Positions 1 to 8,874 of a stretch of DNA of 64,000 nucleotides are shown one piece after another (within the stretch, counting starts at the first letter, position 1; the number at the start of each line of letters is the position of its first letter). Below the pieces are notes generated by a model. That model was not told the DNA's origin. It made no database searches and saw only the letters and a list, made by a program, of their open reading frames with translations. The DNA lies in NCBI GenBank assembly GCA_947487765.1, contig CANKXO010000001.1:1116001-1180000 (forward strand). Direction: 5' to 3'. A program made the position numbers and the translations under genes. Source of the DNA: an uncultured Pseudomonadales bacterium. GTDB taxonomy: Bacteria > Pseudomonadota > Gammaproteobacteria > Pseudomonadales > Cellvibrionaceae.

Positions 1-1088
1 CAATAAAACAAATAGAAAAGATAAAGGCCAATGGAATAAAGGAAGTTTTCATTGATACAGAAAAAGGGCTGCCAGCGCCTAAAAAAGAACACACTCTACA
101 GCCAAAACCAGCAACTAAACCTCCTTCTCCTAACTCTAAAAAGCCACCTGCAAAAAAGATAAACCGAGACGCCGCTATTGAGAAGGCCAAAATGGTTTGT
201 GACCAAGCAAAAGACTGCGTAAAAGATATGTTTGATGAAGTTAGAATGGGCAATGCAGTGAACCTGTCGGTAATTAGCCCTGTTGTTAAAGATATCGTTT
301 CTTCTGTCGAACAACATCGTGACGCATTACTAACAATCGCTCGATTAAAAAGCAGCAGTGACTATACCTATATGCACTCTGTCGCCGTGTGTGGTTTGAT
401 GGTCGCCTTGTCAAAAAGAATGAATCTAAATACCAAGCAAATTGAACAAGCGGGGTTAGCGGGCTTATTACACGATATTGGCAAGGTTGCGATGGAAGAT
501 GAAATTCTTAATAAACCTGGCAAATTAACTGATGAAGAATATACTGCTATTAAATCCCATACCACCGAAGGATACAAAATACTTAGCAAAACAAAAATGG
601 AGAAAGCTGTTCTCGATGTCGTTCTCCATCATCATGAAAAAATAGACGGTAGTGGCTACCCCGATCAACTTAAGGGGAATAATATTTCTGTACTTTCTAG
701 GATGGGAGCAATATGTGATGTATACGATGCCGTTACTTCTAATCGACCTTATAGTAGCGGATGGGATCCTGCTTTAGCACTAAAGCGTATGGCGTCTTGG
801 GAGGGGCATTTTGATAAACAGATATTTTCAAAATTTGTACAATGCTTAGGTATCTACCCAGTCGGGGCTCTGGTCAAAATAAGCTCAGGGCATTTAGCCG
901 TTATTATTGAACAAAACAGTACTGATTTAGTAAAACCTGTTATTAAAGTGTTTTATTCAACAAAATCACGACAAATGTGCTCTATTAAAATTATTGATTT
1001 AACTAAAGATAAAAACGATTTGAAAATTGAGTCAATTGAAAAATCCGAGAGCTGGAATATTAATGTGGCTGATGATTTTTGCTTTTAA
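1..1088 (+). CDS. HD-GYP domain cyclic-di-GMP phosphodiesterase, 5' end outside window
   Basis: The reading frame is already open at base 3 and runs without a stop to 1088, so the gene starts to the left of the window. The upstream part reads IDTEKGLPAP and then a Pro/Lys-rich linker, which fits the DUF3391 domain that precedes many HD-GYP proteins. The HD-GYP domain follows, with the metal-binding HD motif LLHDIGK, then HHHE and the GSGYP loop. These proteins hydrolyse cyclic di-GMP and control motility or biofilm switching. An internal ATG at 192 exists but would cut off the N-terminal domain. The end TAA at 1086-1088 is clear. No operon partner is visible. Confidence 0.9.
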   Translation, partial: IKQIEKIKANGIKEVFIDTEKGLPAPKKEHTLQPKPATKPPSPNSKKPPAKKINRDAAIEKAKMVCDQAKDCVKDMFDEVRMGNAVNLSVISPVVKDIVSSVEQHRDALLTIARLKSSSDYTYMHSVAVCGLMVALSKRMNLNTKQIEQAGLAGLLHDIGKVAMEDEILNKPGKLTDEEYTAIKSHTTEGYKILSKTKMEKAVLDVVLHHHEKIDGSGYPDQLKGNNISVLSRMGAICDVYDAVTSNRPYSSGWDPALALKRMASWEGHFDKQIFSKFVQCLGIYPVGALVKISSGHLAVIIEQNSTDLVKPVIKVFYSTKSRQMCSIKIIDLTKDKNDLKIESIEKSESWNINVADDFCF

Positions 1089-1258
1089 GATCAGCAAATG
1101 TCACTTAAGTTATACGACAGTTTATATCTATTAGTACAGTTTACACCCTGCAGGACTCGGTCGAAATTTTACTCTGCTATAAACGAATGTCGAAGCAACG
1201 CGTAAGCCATCTAATAGAAACCACGCCTTTTGTGGCTGAAAAGAGCAGAATTTAAACC

Positions 1259-1438
1259 CTACAGCTGAAAGGCTCCAGTTGTTTGATGGTTGTACCGTTG
1301 ATGCAGAAATCTAATTAGTTTTGATTGTTCTTCTTTAGATATGAACAGCAAAAACTCTTTATCATCATTCCAAAAATCTTGGTATATAAAGCCACCTAGC
1401 TTATTCTCAACTTTGGGTGGCACAATTTTCCTATACAT
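1259..1438 (-). CDS. small hypothetical protein (59 aa)
   Basis: A short minus-strand frame from ATG at 1438 to TAG at 1259 encodes 59 residues with balanced composition: basic start MYRKIVPPK, aromatic-rich centre (FIYQDFW), charged tail. GAGAA lies just upstream of the ATG as a possible ribosome binding site. It shares strand and neighbourhood with the acidic protein at 1524-1958. I do not recognise the family. It sits in an otherwise gene-free stretch between 1089 and 1523, in which I see nothing else definite. Coding status is inferred from composition and ribosome binding site only. Confidence 0.4.
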   Translation of the reverse strand: MYRKIVPPKVENKLGGFIYQDFWNDDKEFLLFISKEEQSKLIRFLHQRYNHQTTGAFQL

Positions 1439-1523
1439 AATTTCTCTACTTTAAAGATACCTAACTGCTTTATAAAAAACCTTTCTGGCCGTCTATTTTA
1501 TGCTTACTTAATTTAAACATATA

Positions 1524-1958
1524 TTATAACCAATCTGCAGAAATACCTTTTTCTTCAAAAGCATCTAACAATAATTTATTATTATCATCAGGGCCAAAGA
1601 GAGTAATTTTCTTTAATTTAGGCAATAATAAGGAATCCTCTGCAGAGCAGATATTAAAAATATCATCTTCTCCACTCCAAAAAGGACAAATGGTCATGTA
1701 GATATCATCTCCACCATCTTGATGAACCTCCTCAATATCCTTTACTTGGGATTCTAGAATTTCTAGTTCATTAAAATATTCCATTATTTCTGGAATAATT
1801 TCATATCCTTCCTCTTCAATATCTATGTCCCTTTTACTATAATTTTCTGCAAAATCAAAAGGGTCTATTGCTGGTTTGATAATATTTTTTTCATACATCA
1901 ATACATTGATGACAGCTAGCCTAAAGTTTGGGTCTTTAAATTTTAATATATTAGACAT
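1524..1958 (-). CDS. acidic hypothetical protein (144 aa)
   Basis: This is a strongly acidic cytoplasmic protein (runs such as DIEEEGYEIIPEI and HQDGGDDIYM) without signal peptide or membrane segment. Its pattern (FKDPNFRLAVINVLMY near the start, CPFWSGEDDIF, PKLKKITLFG) looks like a bacterial family of unknown function often found with polymorphic-toxin or immunity genes, possibly DUF6892; that assignment is from memory and unverified. It lies 119 bp downstream of the polyamine genes on the same strand but has its own leader, so operon membership is doubtful. No toxin is visible next to it. Confidence 0.65.
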   Translation of the reverse strand: MSNILKFKDPNFRLAVINVLMYEKNIIKPAIDPFDFAENYSKRDIDIEEEGYEIIPEIMEYFNELEILESQVKDIEEVHQDGGDDIYMTICPFWSGEDDIFNICSAEDSLLLPKLKKITLFGPDDNNKLLLDAFEEKGISADWL

Positions 1959-2077
1959 TTACATATCTCCGTTGCAGTATCTTTTAAGCATAACATAGGC
2001 ATAATCATATATTCCAAGTCATACTCAAAAATACTAAAAGAAGAAGCATTCTATCCTCTTTCAGTATTCATTATATT

Positions 2078-3286
2078 TTATTCTAAATCGAACTCAGGTT
2101 GCTCAATAACCTTAAAGGGCAAACCATAGTGATTCATGGCATCCATAAAAGGATCAGGGTCTAGCTGTTCCATATTCCATACCCCTGGCTTCAACCACTG
2201 CTCTTCCATCATTAATTTAGCCCCAATCATCGCAGGCACACCGGTTGTATAAGAAACAGCTTGTGAATTCACCTCTTTATAACAATCTTGATGATCTTTA
2301 ATGTTATAAACGTAAACGGTTTTTTCTTTTCCATCTTTCAAGCCTTTTACCACACAACCAATACAAGTTTTACCATGAGTTCTGGGGCCTAGTGTCGAAG
2401 GGTCAGGCAGTAAGGCCTTTAAAAATTGAATGGGAACAATTTTCTGCCCATTATATTCAACTGCATCGATACCGGTCATACCTACATTATTTAATACTTC
2501 CAAGTGCTTAAGATAGCTTTCGCCAAAGCTCATCCAGAATTGTGCACGTTTTAAGCTGGGAAAATGTTTGGTAAGAGATTCCAGTTCTTCATGGTAAAGT
2601 CGATAAATATCGAATGTGCCTACGCCTTCAGGGCAAGTAAACTGCTGCTGCTTAGACATTGCTGATGTAGTGATAAATTCACCATTTTCCCAATGGCGAC
2701 AGGGCGCTGTTACTTCACGAATATTGATCTCAGGGTTAAAGTTTGTGGCAAAAGGATAACCGTGATCACCACCATTAATATCAATGATGTCCAAATACTG
2801 TATTTCATCAAAGTAATGCTTAGCAATGTAAGCGGTGAACATATTAGTAGCACCAGGATCAAACCCCGAGCCTAATAAGGCCATTAAACCCGCATCCTGG
2901 AACTTTTTCTGATAATCCCACTGCCACTTATATTCAAATTTTGCCGTATCAAGAGGCTCATAGTTTGCTGTATCTAAATAGTGCACACCAGTTTTTAGGC
3001 AGGCATCCATAATGGTTAGGTCCTGATAAGGTAAGGCAACATTAATCACCATAAAAGGATTAACATCTCGAATCAACATGGCTAATTCCGTAACATTATC
3101 AGCATCAACTGCAGCTGTATTAATTGTAATGTCATAGTTATCTTTTATTTGCTTTGCTATCGATAGACACTTGGATTCCGTACGGCTTGCCAGTGTAATA
3201 TCAGAAAACACTGTTGGTAACTGTGCACACTTATGGGCAACAACCTGCCCTACACCACCGGCACCAATAATGAGTATTTTTTTCAT
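2078..3286 (-). CDS. carboxynorspermidine/carboxyspermidine dehydrogenase-like protein (saccharopine dehydrogenase family)
   Basis: 402 residues with an N-terminal Rossmann dinucleotide site (GAGGVG at residues 8-13) and the conserved body of carboxy(nor)spermidine dehydrogenase (LDTANYEPLDTAKF, GSGFDPGATN, DINGGDHGYPFATNF). The family reductively condenses L-aspartate beta-semialdehyde with an amine, using NADPH. Classical substrates are diaminopropane or putrescine, but members that accept agmatine (carboxyaminopropylagmatine pathway) are known. The start codon overlaps the stop of arginine decarboxylase by four bases (ATGA), implying translational coupling. With its partner making agmatine, agmatine is a plausible substrate here. 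The carboxy(nor)spermidine decarboxylase that usually follows (nspC) is not in the window. Confidence 0.88.
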   Translation of the reverse strand: MKKILIIGAGGVGQVVAHKCAQLPTVFSDITLASRTESKCLSIAKQIKDNYDITINTAAVDADNVTELAMLIRDVNPFMVINVALPYQDLTIMDACLKTGVHYLDTANYEPLDTAKFEYKWQWDYQKKFQDAGLMALLGSGFDPGATNMFTAYIAKHYFDEIQYLDIIDINGGDHGYPFATNFNPEINIREVTAPCRHWENGEFITTSAMSKQQQFTCPEGVGTFDIYRLYHEELESLTKHFPSLKRAQFWMSFGESYLKHLEVLNNVGMTGIDAVEYNGQKIVPIQFLKALLPDPSTLGPRTHGKTCIGCVVKGLKDGKEKTVYVYNIKDHQDCYKEVNSQAVSYTTGVPAMIGAKLMMEEQWLKPGVWNMEQLDPDPFMDAMNHYGLPFKVIEQPEFDLE

Positions 3287-5286
3287 AATACAGCCTCTGC
3301 TATTTGTTTTTCAGCTTGATTGATTGGTAGTTCATTATTGTTTTTATTGGATTTTTCTTGGTAAGCATCTTCTTCGTTTTCATAGTAAGTGTAACCATGC
3401 ATACTGGCATTAAAAGCCTTAATAATTGTTTGGCGCTCACGAGCATTTATACGCCCTTCTCTCACGGCTGATTCAACTGTATTTCTAAACCGCAATTGCA
3501 TTTCTTTAGGTTCAAACTCTACATAACTCAGCACATCAGAGATTGTGTCTCCATGTATCTCTTTAACAAAATCAAAGCTGGAATCGTCATTCAAGCGAAT
3601 ACTGACAACATTGGTATCACCGAATAAATTATGCAGATCACCTAATGTTTCCTGATAGGCACCAACTAAAAATACGCCTAGATAATATTCTTCACCCAGG
3701 TTAATCGGATGTAATGGTAAGGTTTTTTGAGAGTCATGATCAGCAATAAACCGATCTATTTTTCCATCGCAATCGCAGGTAATATCAGCAAGTACAGCAC
3801 GGCGAGTAAGCTTCTCATCTAAACGATGAATTGGCATGATAGGGAATAATTGATCAATTGCCCAACTATCGGGTAATGACTGGAACAAACTAAAATTACC
3901 GTAATAAATATCAGCCAGAGATTCGTCCAAGCCTTCTAATTCGGTAGGGATTCTTTCCATCGTATTCAATACATCCCGAATACTGTGCAAAATATGGAGA
4001 AATAAATTCTCAGCAATTGAACGCATACGTAAGTCAATTTGACCGCGCTTAAATAACTCACGCACCTCATCGCGATAATAGTGTGCATCGTTATAACACT
4101 CTTGAACACGCTGAGGTTTTAAATAGCTAAGAATTTCCCTCATATCCTTGATAAGCTCATGCTCATCTACATCATTCCCTTGAATTGAAAGCGGTTCAAA
4201 TTGTGCAACATCAAGAATATTAAAAAGTAATATAGAAGAGTAAGCGACTGTTGCACGCCCGGATTCTGTCACAATAACAGGATGTTCTAATTGGTAGCTT
4301 GCCAGTGTTGTTTTAATGGTATCGACGATATCTTCACAATATTCCCTCAAAGAATAATTTCGACTCTGCCCTCCATTAGACTGAGCACCCGTGTAATCCA
4401 CAGCAAGGCCACCACCCAAGTCAATATATGACATAGCAGCACCCTCTTTGCATAAGTCAGCATAATAACGACAAGCTTCGACAACACCGCCGCGTATATC
4501 TCGAATATTAGGAATCTGTGAGCCTAGATGACAATGTAATAACTGTAAGCAATCCAACATATCATGCGCTTTTAGCTCATCAATCACTTGTATTAACTGG
4601 CTGGAGGAAAGCCCAAAAACACTGCGGTCACCTGTGGTAGAGTTCCAATGCCCTCCCACTTTTGATGTCATTTTTATACGAACACCAATATAAGGCGAAA
4701 TACCCAAGGCTTGACTACGGCGAATAATAATAGGTAGCTCGGTGAGTGTTTCTATAACAAAGAAACAATGGAAGCCTAATTTAATGGCTTGTAAACCTAG
4801 ATCAATAAACTCTTGATCTTTATAACCGTTACAAATAATGAGCCTATCAGGTTGTTCTAGTGTAGACAAAGCGGCAATCATTTCTGCTTTGCTACCAACT
4901 TCAAAACCATGTTGATAACGCGCACCAAAATTGGCAATTTCTTCAATAATATGAGCTTGTTGATTGACTTTAATGGGATAAACTCCACGGTAGTCATTTT
5001 GATAACCTTCTTGCTCTATCACGGATCGGAATGTCTCATTAATATCACAAATGCTTTGATCCAGTATATTTTCAATACGTAAAACGACAGGCATTTGCAA
5101 TTCGCGGTCTTCCATTCCCTTGATTACTTTCATTAAAGACAATGGTTCGATATCTTTATTCGATGGGTTATTAATAACAATATCCCCATCATCAGAAATA
5201 TCGAAATAGCCATTTGACCAGTGCTGTAATCCAAATGTTTTTTTTGCTGCTTGGATATTAATATTCTCAATATGTTTAATACTCAT
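3283..5286 (-). CDS. speA: biosynthetic arginine decarboxylase
   Basis: 667 residues, close to the usual length of SpeA. It is a PLP-dependent alanine-racemase-fold decarboxylase that converts arginine to agmatine. The PLP lysine lies in GVYPIKVNQ (about Lys106); LHCHLGSQI, DLGGGLAVDY and ITCDCDGKID are the other signatures. The start is supported by AAGGTG eight bases upstream of the ATG. It is 88 bp downstream of the DUF2218 gene and overlaps the next gene by four bases, on the same strand as the ferric-siderophore uptake genes. The context suggests that its agmatine supplies spermidine for the petrobactin made by the asb genes at 14.8-22.2 kb; that link is inference. Confidence 0.95.
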   Translation of the reverse strand: MSIKHIENINIQAAKKTFGLQHWSNGYFDISDDGDIVINNPSNKDIEPLSLMKVIKGMEDRELQMPVVLRIENILDQSICDINETFRSVIEQEGYQNDYRGVYPIKVNQQAHIIEEIANFGARYQHGFEVGSKAEMIAALSTLEQPDRLIICNGYKDQEFIDLGLQAIKLGFHCFFVIETLTELPIIIRRSQALGISPYIGVRIKMTSKVGGHWNSTTGDRSVFGLSSSQLIQVIDELKAHDMLDCLQLLHCHLGSQIPNIRDIRGGVVEACRYYADLCKEGAAMSYIDLGGGLAVDYTGAQSNGGQSRNYSLREYCEDIVDTIKTTLASYQLEHPVIVTESGRATVAYSSILLFNILDVAQFEPLSIQGNDVDEHELIKDMREILSYLKPQRVQECYNDAHYYRDEVRELFKRGQIDLRMRSIAENLFLHILHSIRDVLNTMERIPTELEGLDESLADIYYGNFSLFQSLPDSWAIDQLFPIMPIHRLDEKLTRRAVLADITCDCDGKIDRFIADHDSQKTLPLHPINLGEEYYLGVFLVGAYQETLGDLHNLFGDTNVVSIRLNDDSSFDFVKEIHGDTISDVLSYVEFEPKEMQLRFRNTVESAVREGRINARERQTIIKAFNASMHGYTYYENEEDAYQEKSNKNNNELPINQAEKQIAEAVL

Positions 5287-5374
5287 AATTCACCTTTGGT
5301 TATTCGTTGAATAAAGGGTAACTATTACTACTGTATTATTTTTATAATTTTTAATTAAAGTTATTAATTCCAGC

Positions 5375-5698
5375 TCAAGGCTGCTTATTCCAGATTAAGG
5401 CTATATCCTTATCGTCAGCGAAACGTTTGAAATGGCTATCGATGGTGTCGATTATTTCTTCGAGGTCAAGCTCGTTCTTCGCTTCGCAGCGAAAATGTAG
5501 GCTGGCATCGTTAGCTTCCAAATAACAAACACCCATTGTAAACTCAATAAAACCTAAATGATTTTCCCATTTAACCATCACTTTGTGAGAAAAATGCTTA
5601 CATAAACGATTTAATAGTCGTTGTGCATCATTTGTGTTAGCAATAGCGGTTTTACAACTTTCAGCTATTGCTACCTTTTCTTTATCGATAGTATTCAT
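5375..5698 (-). CDS. DUF2218 family protein
   Basis: A 107-residue soluble protein with the features of DUF2218: RLCKHFSHKV near residue 30, a central FTMGVCYLEA strand, then LHFRCEA and a helix ending SHFKRFA. Members are frequently encoded beside siderophore transport genes; the biochemical role is unknown. Here it lies 37 bp after the siderophore ABC ATPase and before arginine decarboxylase, all on one strand, so it is probably cotranscribed with the iron-uptake genes. Confidence 0.8.
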   Translation of the reverse strand: MNTIDKEKVAIAESCKTAIANTNDAQRLLNRLCKHFSHKVMVKWENHLGFIEFTMGVCYLEANDASLHFRCEAKNELDLEEIIDTIDSHFKRFADDKDIALIWNKQP

Positions 5699-5735
5699 TT
5701 AGCCACTCAATTAAGCTACTCGGTTAGTAAAATAA

Positions 5736-6536
5736 TCACGCACATGCTCTATCAGTCAATACAATAGGAAAGCCTTTAGAACAAGACTCTATTCGACCTT
5801 CAATACCATAGGCATTGCGCAAATTTTCAGGTGTTAATACTTGTTCAGGTGAACCCATTGCCAGCACTTTGCCATTTGCTAGAATTAGCAATTGATCACA
5901 AAAACGTAGAGAAAGATTTAAATCATGGCTTGCAACAAAAGCAATCGCATTGTTTGCATGAGTTTCTTCGCGAATCGTTTGTAAAACATTTAATTGCCAA
6001 TGTAAATCTAATGCGCTAGTTGGCTCATCAAGTAACAACAAATTAGTTTGGCGAACCAAGACTTGAGCTAACCCGATCATCTGCCTTTGACCACCCGACA
6101 TTTCCTGCATTTTCATTAATGCTAAATCCCTTATTCCCAGACGCTCAAATATAGCTTCGATGCGTTCTTCAACTTCACTATTGGTTAATTGCTCACAACC
6201 CGCACGACAAGCACTGTATACAAGCTCATAGGCAATAAGCGTTGTCGCCTGCGGCAAAGTTTGTGGTAAATAGCCAATGCGTTCCATACGTTGGCGGTGT
6301 GTCATCGCACTGAGTGAGTGACCATGAAAAAGAATATCGCCTTCATATTTCAATTGCCCAGCTAAGGATTTAAGCAATGTAGATTTCCCTACTGCATTGG
6401 AACCGATTACAGCGACTAAAGAGCCTGGAATCACCGTAGGCAAATTAATATTAGTAATGACGGGTTTGCGTTTATAACCAACATTCACATTATTTAAAGA
6501 CAAATTCATGGTGTTATGATCGTGGCTATTGCTCAT
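5736..6536 (-). CDS. iron-siderophore ABC transporter ATP-binding protein (FecE/FepC type)
   Basis: ATPase subunit that powers inner-membrane import of the ferric siderophore. Walker A is GSNAVGKST, the ABC signature is MSGGQRQ, Walker B is LLLLDEPTSALD, followed by the switch histidine in VASHDLNL. I chose the ATG at 6536 (protein starts MSNSHDHN) because AGGCG lies upstream and because an earlier ATG at 6581 would add an unrelated 15-residue hydrophobic stretch. The start overlaps the permease stop by 11 bp. It pairs with the single permease and binding protein upstream. Confidence 0.93.
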   Translation of the reverse strand: MSNSHDHNTMNLSLNNVNVGYKRKPVITNINLPTVIPGSLVAVIGSNAVGKSTLLKSLAGQLKYEGDILFHGHSLSAMTHRQRMERIGYLPQTLPQATTLIAYELVYSACRAGCEQLTNSEVEERIEAIFERLGIRDLALMKMQEMSGGQRQMIGLAQVLVRQTNLLLLDEPTSALDLHWQLNVLQTIREETHANNAIAFVASHDLNLSLRFCDQLLILANGKVLAMGSPEQVLTPENLRNAYGIEGRIESCSKGFPIVLTDRACA

Positions 6537-7593
6537 GTGCACGCCTAAATATAAGACTAATAAATAATGGAATACCCACAAGAGCCGTTACAATACCCAC
6601 AGGAATAATGACACCAGGCAATAATGTTTTAGTCGCAATGGAAGAGAGAGATAACAATAAAGCACCAGCAATTGCACTGCCTGGTAAAAAGAAGCGATGA
6701 TCCTCACCCAATAACATACGTGCGATATGCGGGCCAATTAACCCAATAAAACCAATTTCACCAACAAAAGCCAGCGCTACAGCAGTTAATAAACTCACTC
6801 TAAGCAATACCGTTAAGCGTAAGCGCTCAACATTAATTCCCAAGCTCAATGCCTGTTGTTCACCGCTGCGTAAAGCCGTTAATGACCAAATTTGTTTGAT
6901 ACTGAAAATAAAGCACAACACAAAAATACAGCCAACAATGGCAACCTTTTCCATACTCGCTCTAGCCAAACTTCCCATCGTCCAAAATACAATTTGTTGT
7001 AAAGCACCTGCGTCAACAATAAACTGCAATAAACCAACGATTGCATTAAGGCCAAACATAAGTGCAATACCAAACAATAAAACAGTTTGAGCACTTGCAC
7101 CCAATGAGCGCGATAACATAAGAATTAGTAGTGACGCGCCACTAGCAAAAACGAATGCCGATAGCGGTAACAAATAGGTATAGCTGATACCTAAGCCACT
7201 TAAGTCGAGTGCGATAACAACAGAAGCTCCCAGAGTCGCAGCCGAACCAACACCTAAGGTAAACGGGCTGGCTAATGGGTTATTTAACACTGTTTGCATT
7301 TCTGCACCACCTAACCCCAGACAAGCGCCAACCACAACGGCCATTAATGCATAAGGCATGCGAACATCCCAAATAATAACCCTGGTTGAACTCGCTAAAG
7401 AGTCTGGATTAAATAACCCTTTTATAACCTGCCATAATGATAAATTAGCGGGGCCATTAGAAATATCGAATAAAAAGCACAAAGCAACAGCTAATAATAA
7501 TAACAACAAGAGCAATTGACGCTTAAATACGAATCCGCGGTACAGACTAGCGAGCGATGATGTCTCACTATTAATATTAATTGCTGTATTCAT
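6526..7593 (-). CDS. iron-siderophore ABC transporter permease (FecCD family)
   Basis: 355-residue inner-membrane permease with about nine or ten hydrophobic segments and the FecCD hallmarks: WDVRMPYALMAVVVGA, the GGAEMQTVLNNPLASP loop that contacts the ATPase, and GFIGLIGPHIARMLLG. Only one permease gene is present, so a homodimer is expected, as in BtuC-type importers. Its ATG overlaps the binding-protein stop by four bases and its stop overlaps the ATPase start, so the three genes form one translationally coupled unit. Confidence 0.93.
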   Translation of the reverse strand: MNTAININSETSSLASLYRGFVFKRQLLLLLLLLAVALCFLFDISNGPANLSLWQVIKGLFNPDSLASSTRVIIWDVRMPYALMAVVVGACLGLGGAEMQTVLNNPLASPFTLGVGSAATLGASVVIALDLSGLGISYTYLLPLSAFVFASGASLLILMLSRSLGASAQTVLLFGIALMFGLNAIVGLLQFIVDAGALQQIVFWTMGSLARASMEKVAIVGCIFVLCFIFSIKQIWSLTALRSGEQQALSLGINVERLRLTVLLRVSLLTAVALAFVGEIGFIGLIGPHIARMLLGEDHRFFLPGSAIAGALLLSLSSIATKTLLPGVIIPVGIVTALVGIPLFISLIFRRAHEQ

Positions 7594-8804
7594 CCGGCAT
7601 TGACCGATTGATCAAGAGTAATCCAATAGGTTCCATTTAATGGCACCGATTGAAATCGACTAAATAATGTTTCTAATGTTTCGCGCGGTTTAAGATCAAT
7701 AAATACATCCGGATATAACCACTTAGCAAAGACTTGTACCGCAGCAATATTTAATGGCGTATTGTAAAAATGATGCCAAATTGCATAGGCTTTGTTCGAT
7801 TTAACAGCATTCAACTCATTGACATTAATATGGCTCAATGCTCTCTTAAAAGATTGTTGTGCTTTATACTCATTAACACCTGCACCTAGTACAATATAAG
7901 GAGGGATATTATTGCGATTAGATTGATCATCTTTTTCAAAAGTTAAACTATCAGAATGGCCTATAGCGGTAGCAATATAAATATCTGGCTGATTAATTAA
8001 CAAATATTCAAAATTTAAAATACCTGCTCGCCCCGGTACAATTTCTTCCGCAATATTGCGTCCTTCCGCTTGCTTGAGAAAAGTCGCCATCATGCCTCTC
8101 ACCATTGTTTCGCAACACAAGTCTTCAAGCCCTACCCGACTATGTAAGAATACATTCGGCTTGCTATGTTGTTTATCTAATGTCGCTAAACCATCAATAA
8201 CTCGTTGTAGCTGCTCTTGATAAAAATCAATAAATGCCGTTGCTTCCTTTTCATAACCCAGTATTTTTCCTAATAACTTAATACTCTTCGGCGTATTCAC
8301 TACTGGGTTATTGCGAAAGTCGAGGAAAACAACTTTAACTCCGGCATCATGCAATTGATTAATCAGCTGAGTATGCCGAGTATCTGGGCCATGCCCTTCA
8401 ATGCCAAAAATTGCTAAATCTGCATTGAGGCTCAGCACTTTTTCGACACTGAAGCTATCCGCTGAAGTATGCCCAACCAAAGCAATGTCATCTATTTCAG
8501 GGAATTTTTCTTGATACTGTCGATAACTGCCACTGTCGATTTGTTTGAGGTCTGCGAGCATACCAACAACAATATCTAATGGGTTTTCCTGATTAAAAAT
8601 AGATAATGCAAATAAATAGCGGCTTTCACCTAAAATAATTCGTTTTGGAGCTTCATTAAAATATAAAGAGCGACCGGCCAAGTCAGTTACTGCAATACCG
8701 TTGTAATTTTTATCACTCGCATTTTCAGAAAACACAGGAGAAGCAAAGACAATGGAAAGTACAGCAACAAATAAACTAATAATAGTGGGAGGTATAATAG
8801 TCAT
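7590..8804 (-). CDS. iron-siderophore periplasmic binding protein
   Basis: About 404 residues starting from the ATG at 8804, where the protein opens with a typical signal peptide (MTIIPPTIISLFVAVLSIVF, cleavage near FASPVFSENA). GAAAG stands upstream. An in-frame earlier ATG at 8846 would place hydrophilic residues before the signal peptide and run into a hairpin. The fold belongs to the cluster A (FepB/BtuF) binding proteins, with GEISR-like text replaced by GESRYLFALS. It is longer than many relatives (about 300 residues). It would bind the ferric siderophore in the periplasm and hand it to the permease encoded next. Confidence 0.88.
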   Translation of the reverse strand: MTIIPPTIISLFVAVLSIVFASPVFSENASDKNYNGIAVTDLAGRSLYFNEAPKRIILGESRYLFALSIFNQENPLDIVVGMLADLKQIDSGSYRQYQEKFPEIDDIALVGHTSADSFSVEKVLSLNADLAIFGIEGHGPDTRHTQLINQLHDAGVKVVFLDFRNNPVVNTPKSIKLLGKILGYEKEATAFIDFYQEQLQRVIDGLATLDKQHSKPNVFLHSRVGLEDLCCETMVRGMMATFLKQAEGRNIAEEIVPGRAGILNFEYLLINQPDIYIATAIGHSDSLTFEKDDQSNRNNIPPYIVLGAGVNEYKAQQSFKRALSHINVNELNAVKSNKAYAIWHHFYNTPLNIAAVQVFAKWLYPDVFIDLKPRETLETLFSRFQSVPLNGTYWITLDQSVNAG

Positions 8805-8824
8805 TGATATGCTTTCATAATAAG

Positions 8825-8859
8825 TTAGCCCAACATAGTGAGGCACTATGTTGGGCTAA
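8825..8859 (-). promoter_or_regulatory. perfect 16-bp hairpin between receptor and binding-protein genes
   Basis: TTAGCCCAACATAGTG (8825-8840) and CACTATGTTGGGCTAA (8844-8859) are exact reverse complements with a 3-base loop. The element lies 15 bp after the receptor stop and about 20 bp before the binding-protein ATG on the same transcript. No U tract follows in the transcribed direction, so a classical Rho-independent terminator is unlikely. A role as mRNA 3' stabiliser or partial attenuator, giving more receptor than transporter, is the likeliest reading. Confidence 0.75.
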
Positions 8860-8874
8860 ACGGGGGGTTAGTTT

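Noticed and set aside
2078-3286. Saccharopine dehydrogenase of lysine metabolism
   Set aside because: Internal motifs and coupling to arginine decarboxylase fit the carboxy(nor)spermidine dehydrogenase branch better.
8825-8859. Hairpin read as a Rho-independent terminator of the receptor gene
   Set aside because: No run of U follows the stem in the direction of transcription, and the binding-protein gene starts only about 20 bases later without a visible promoter of its own.
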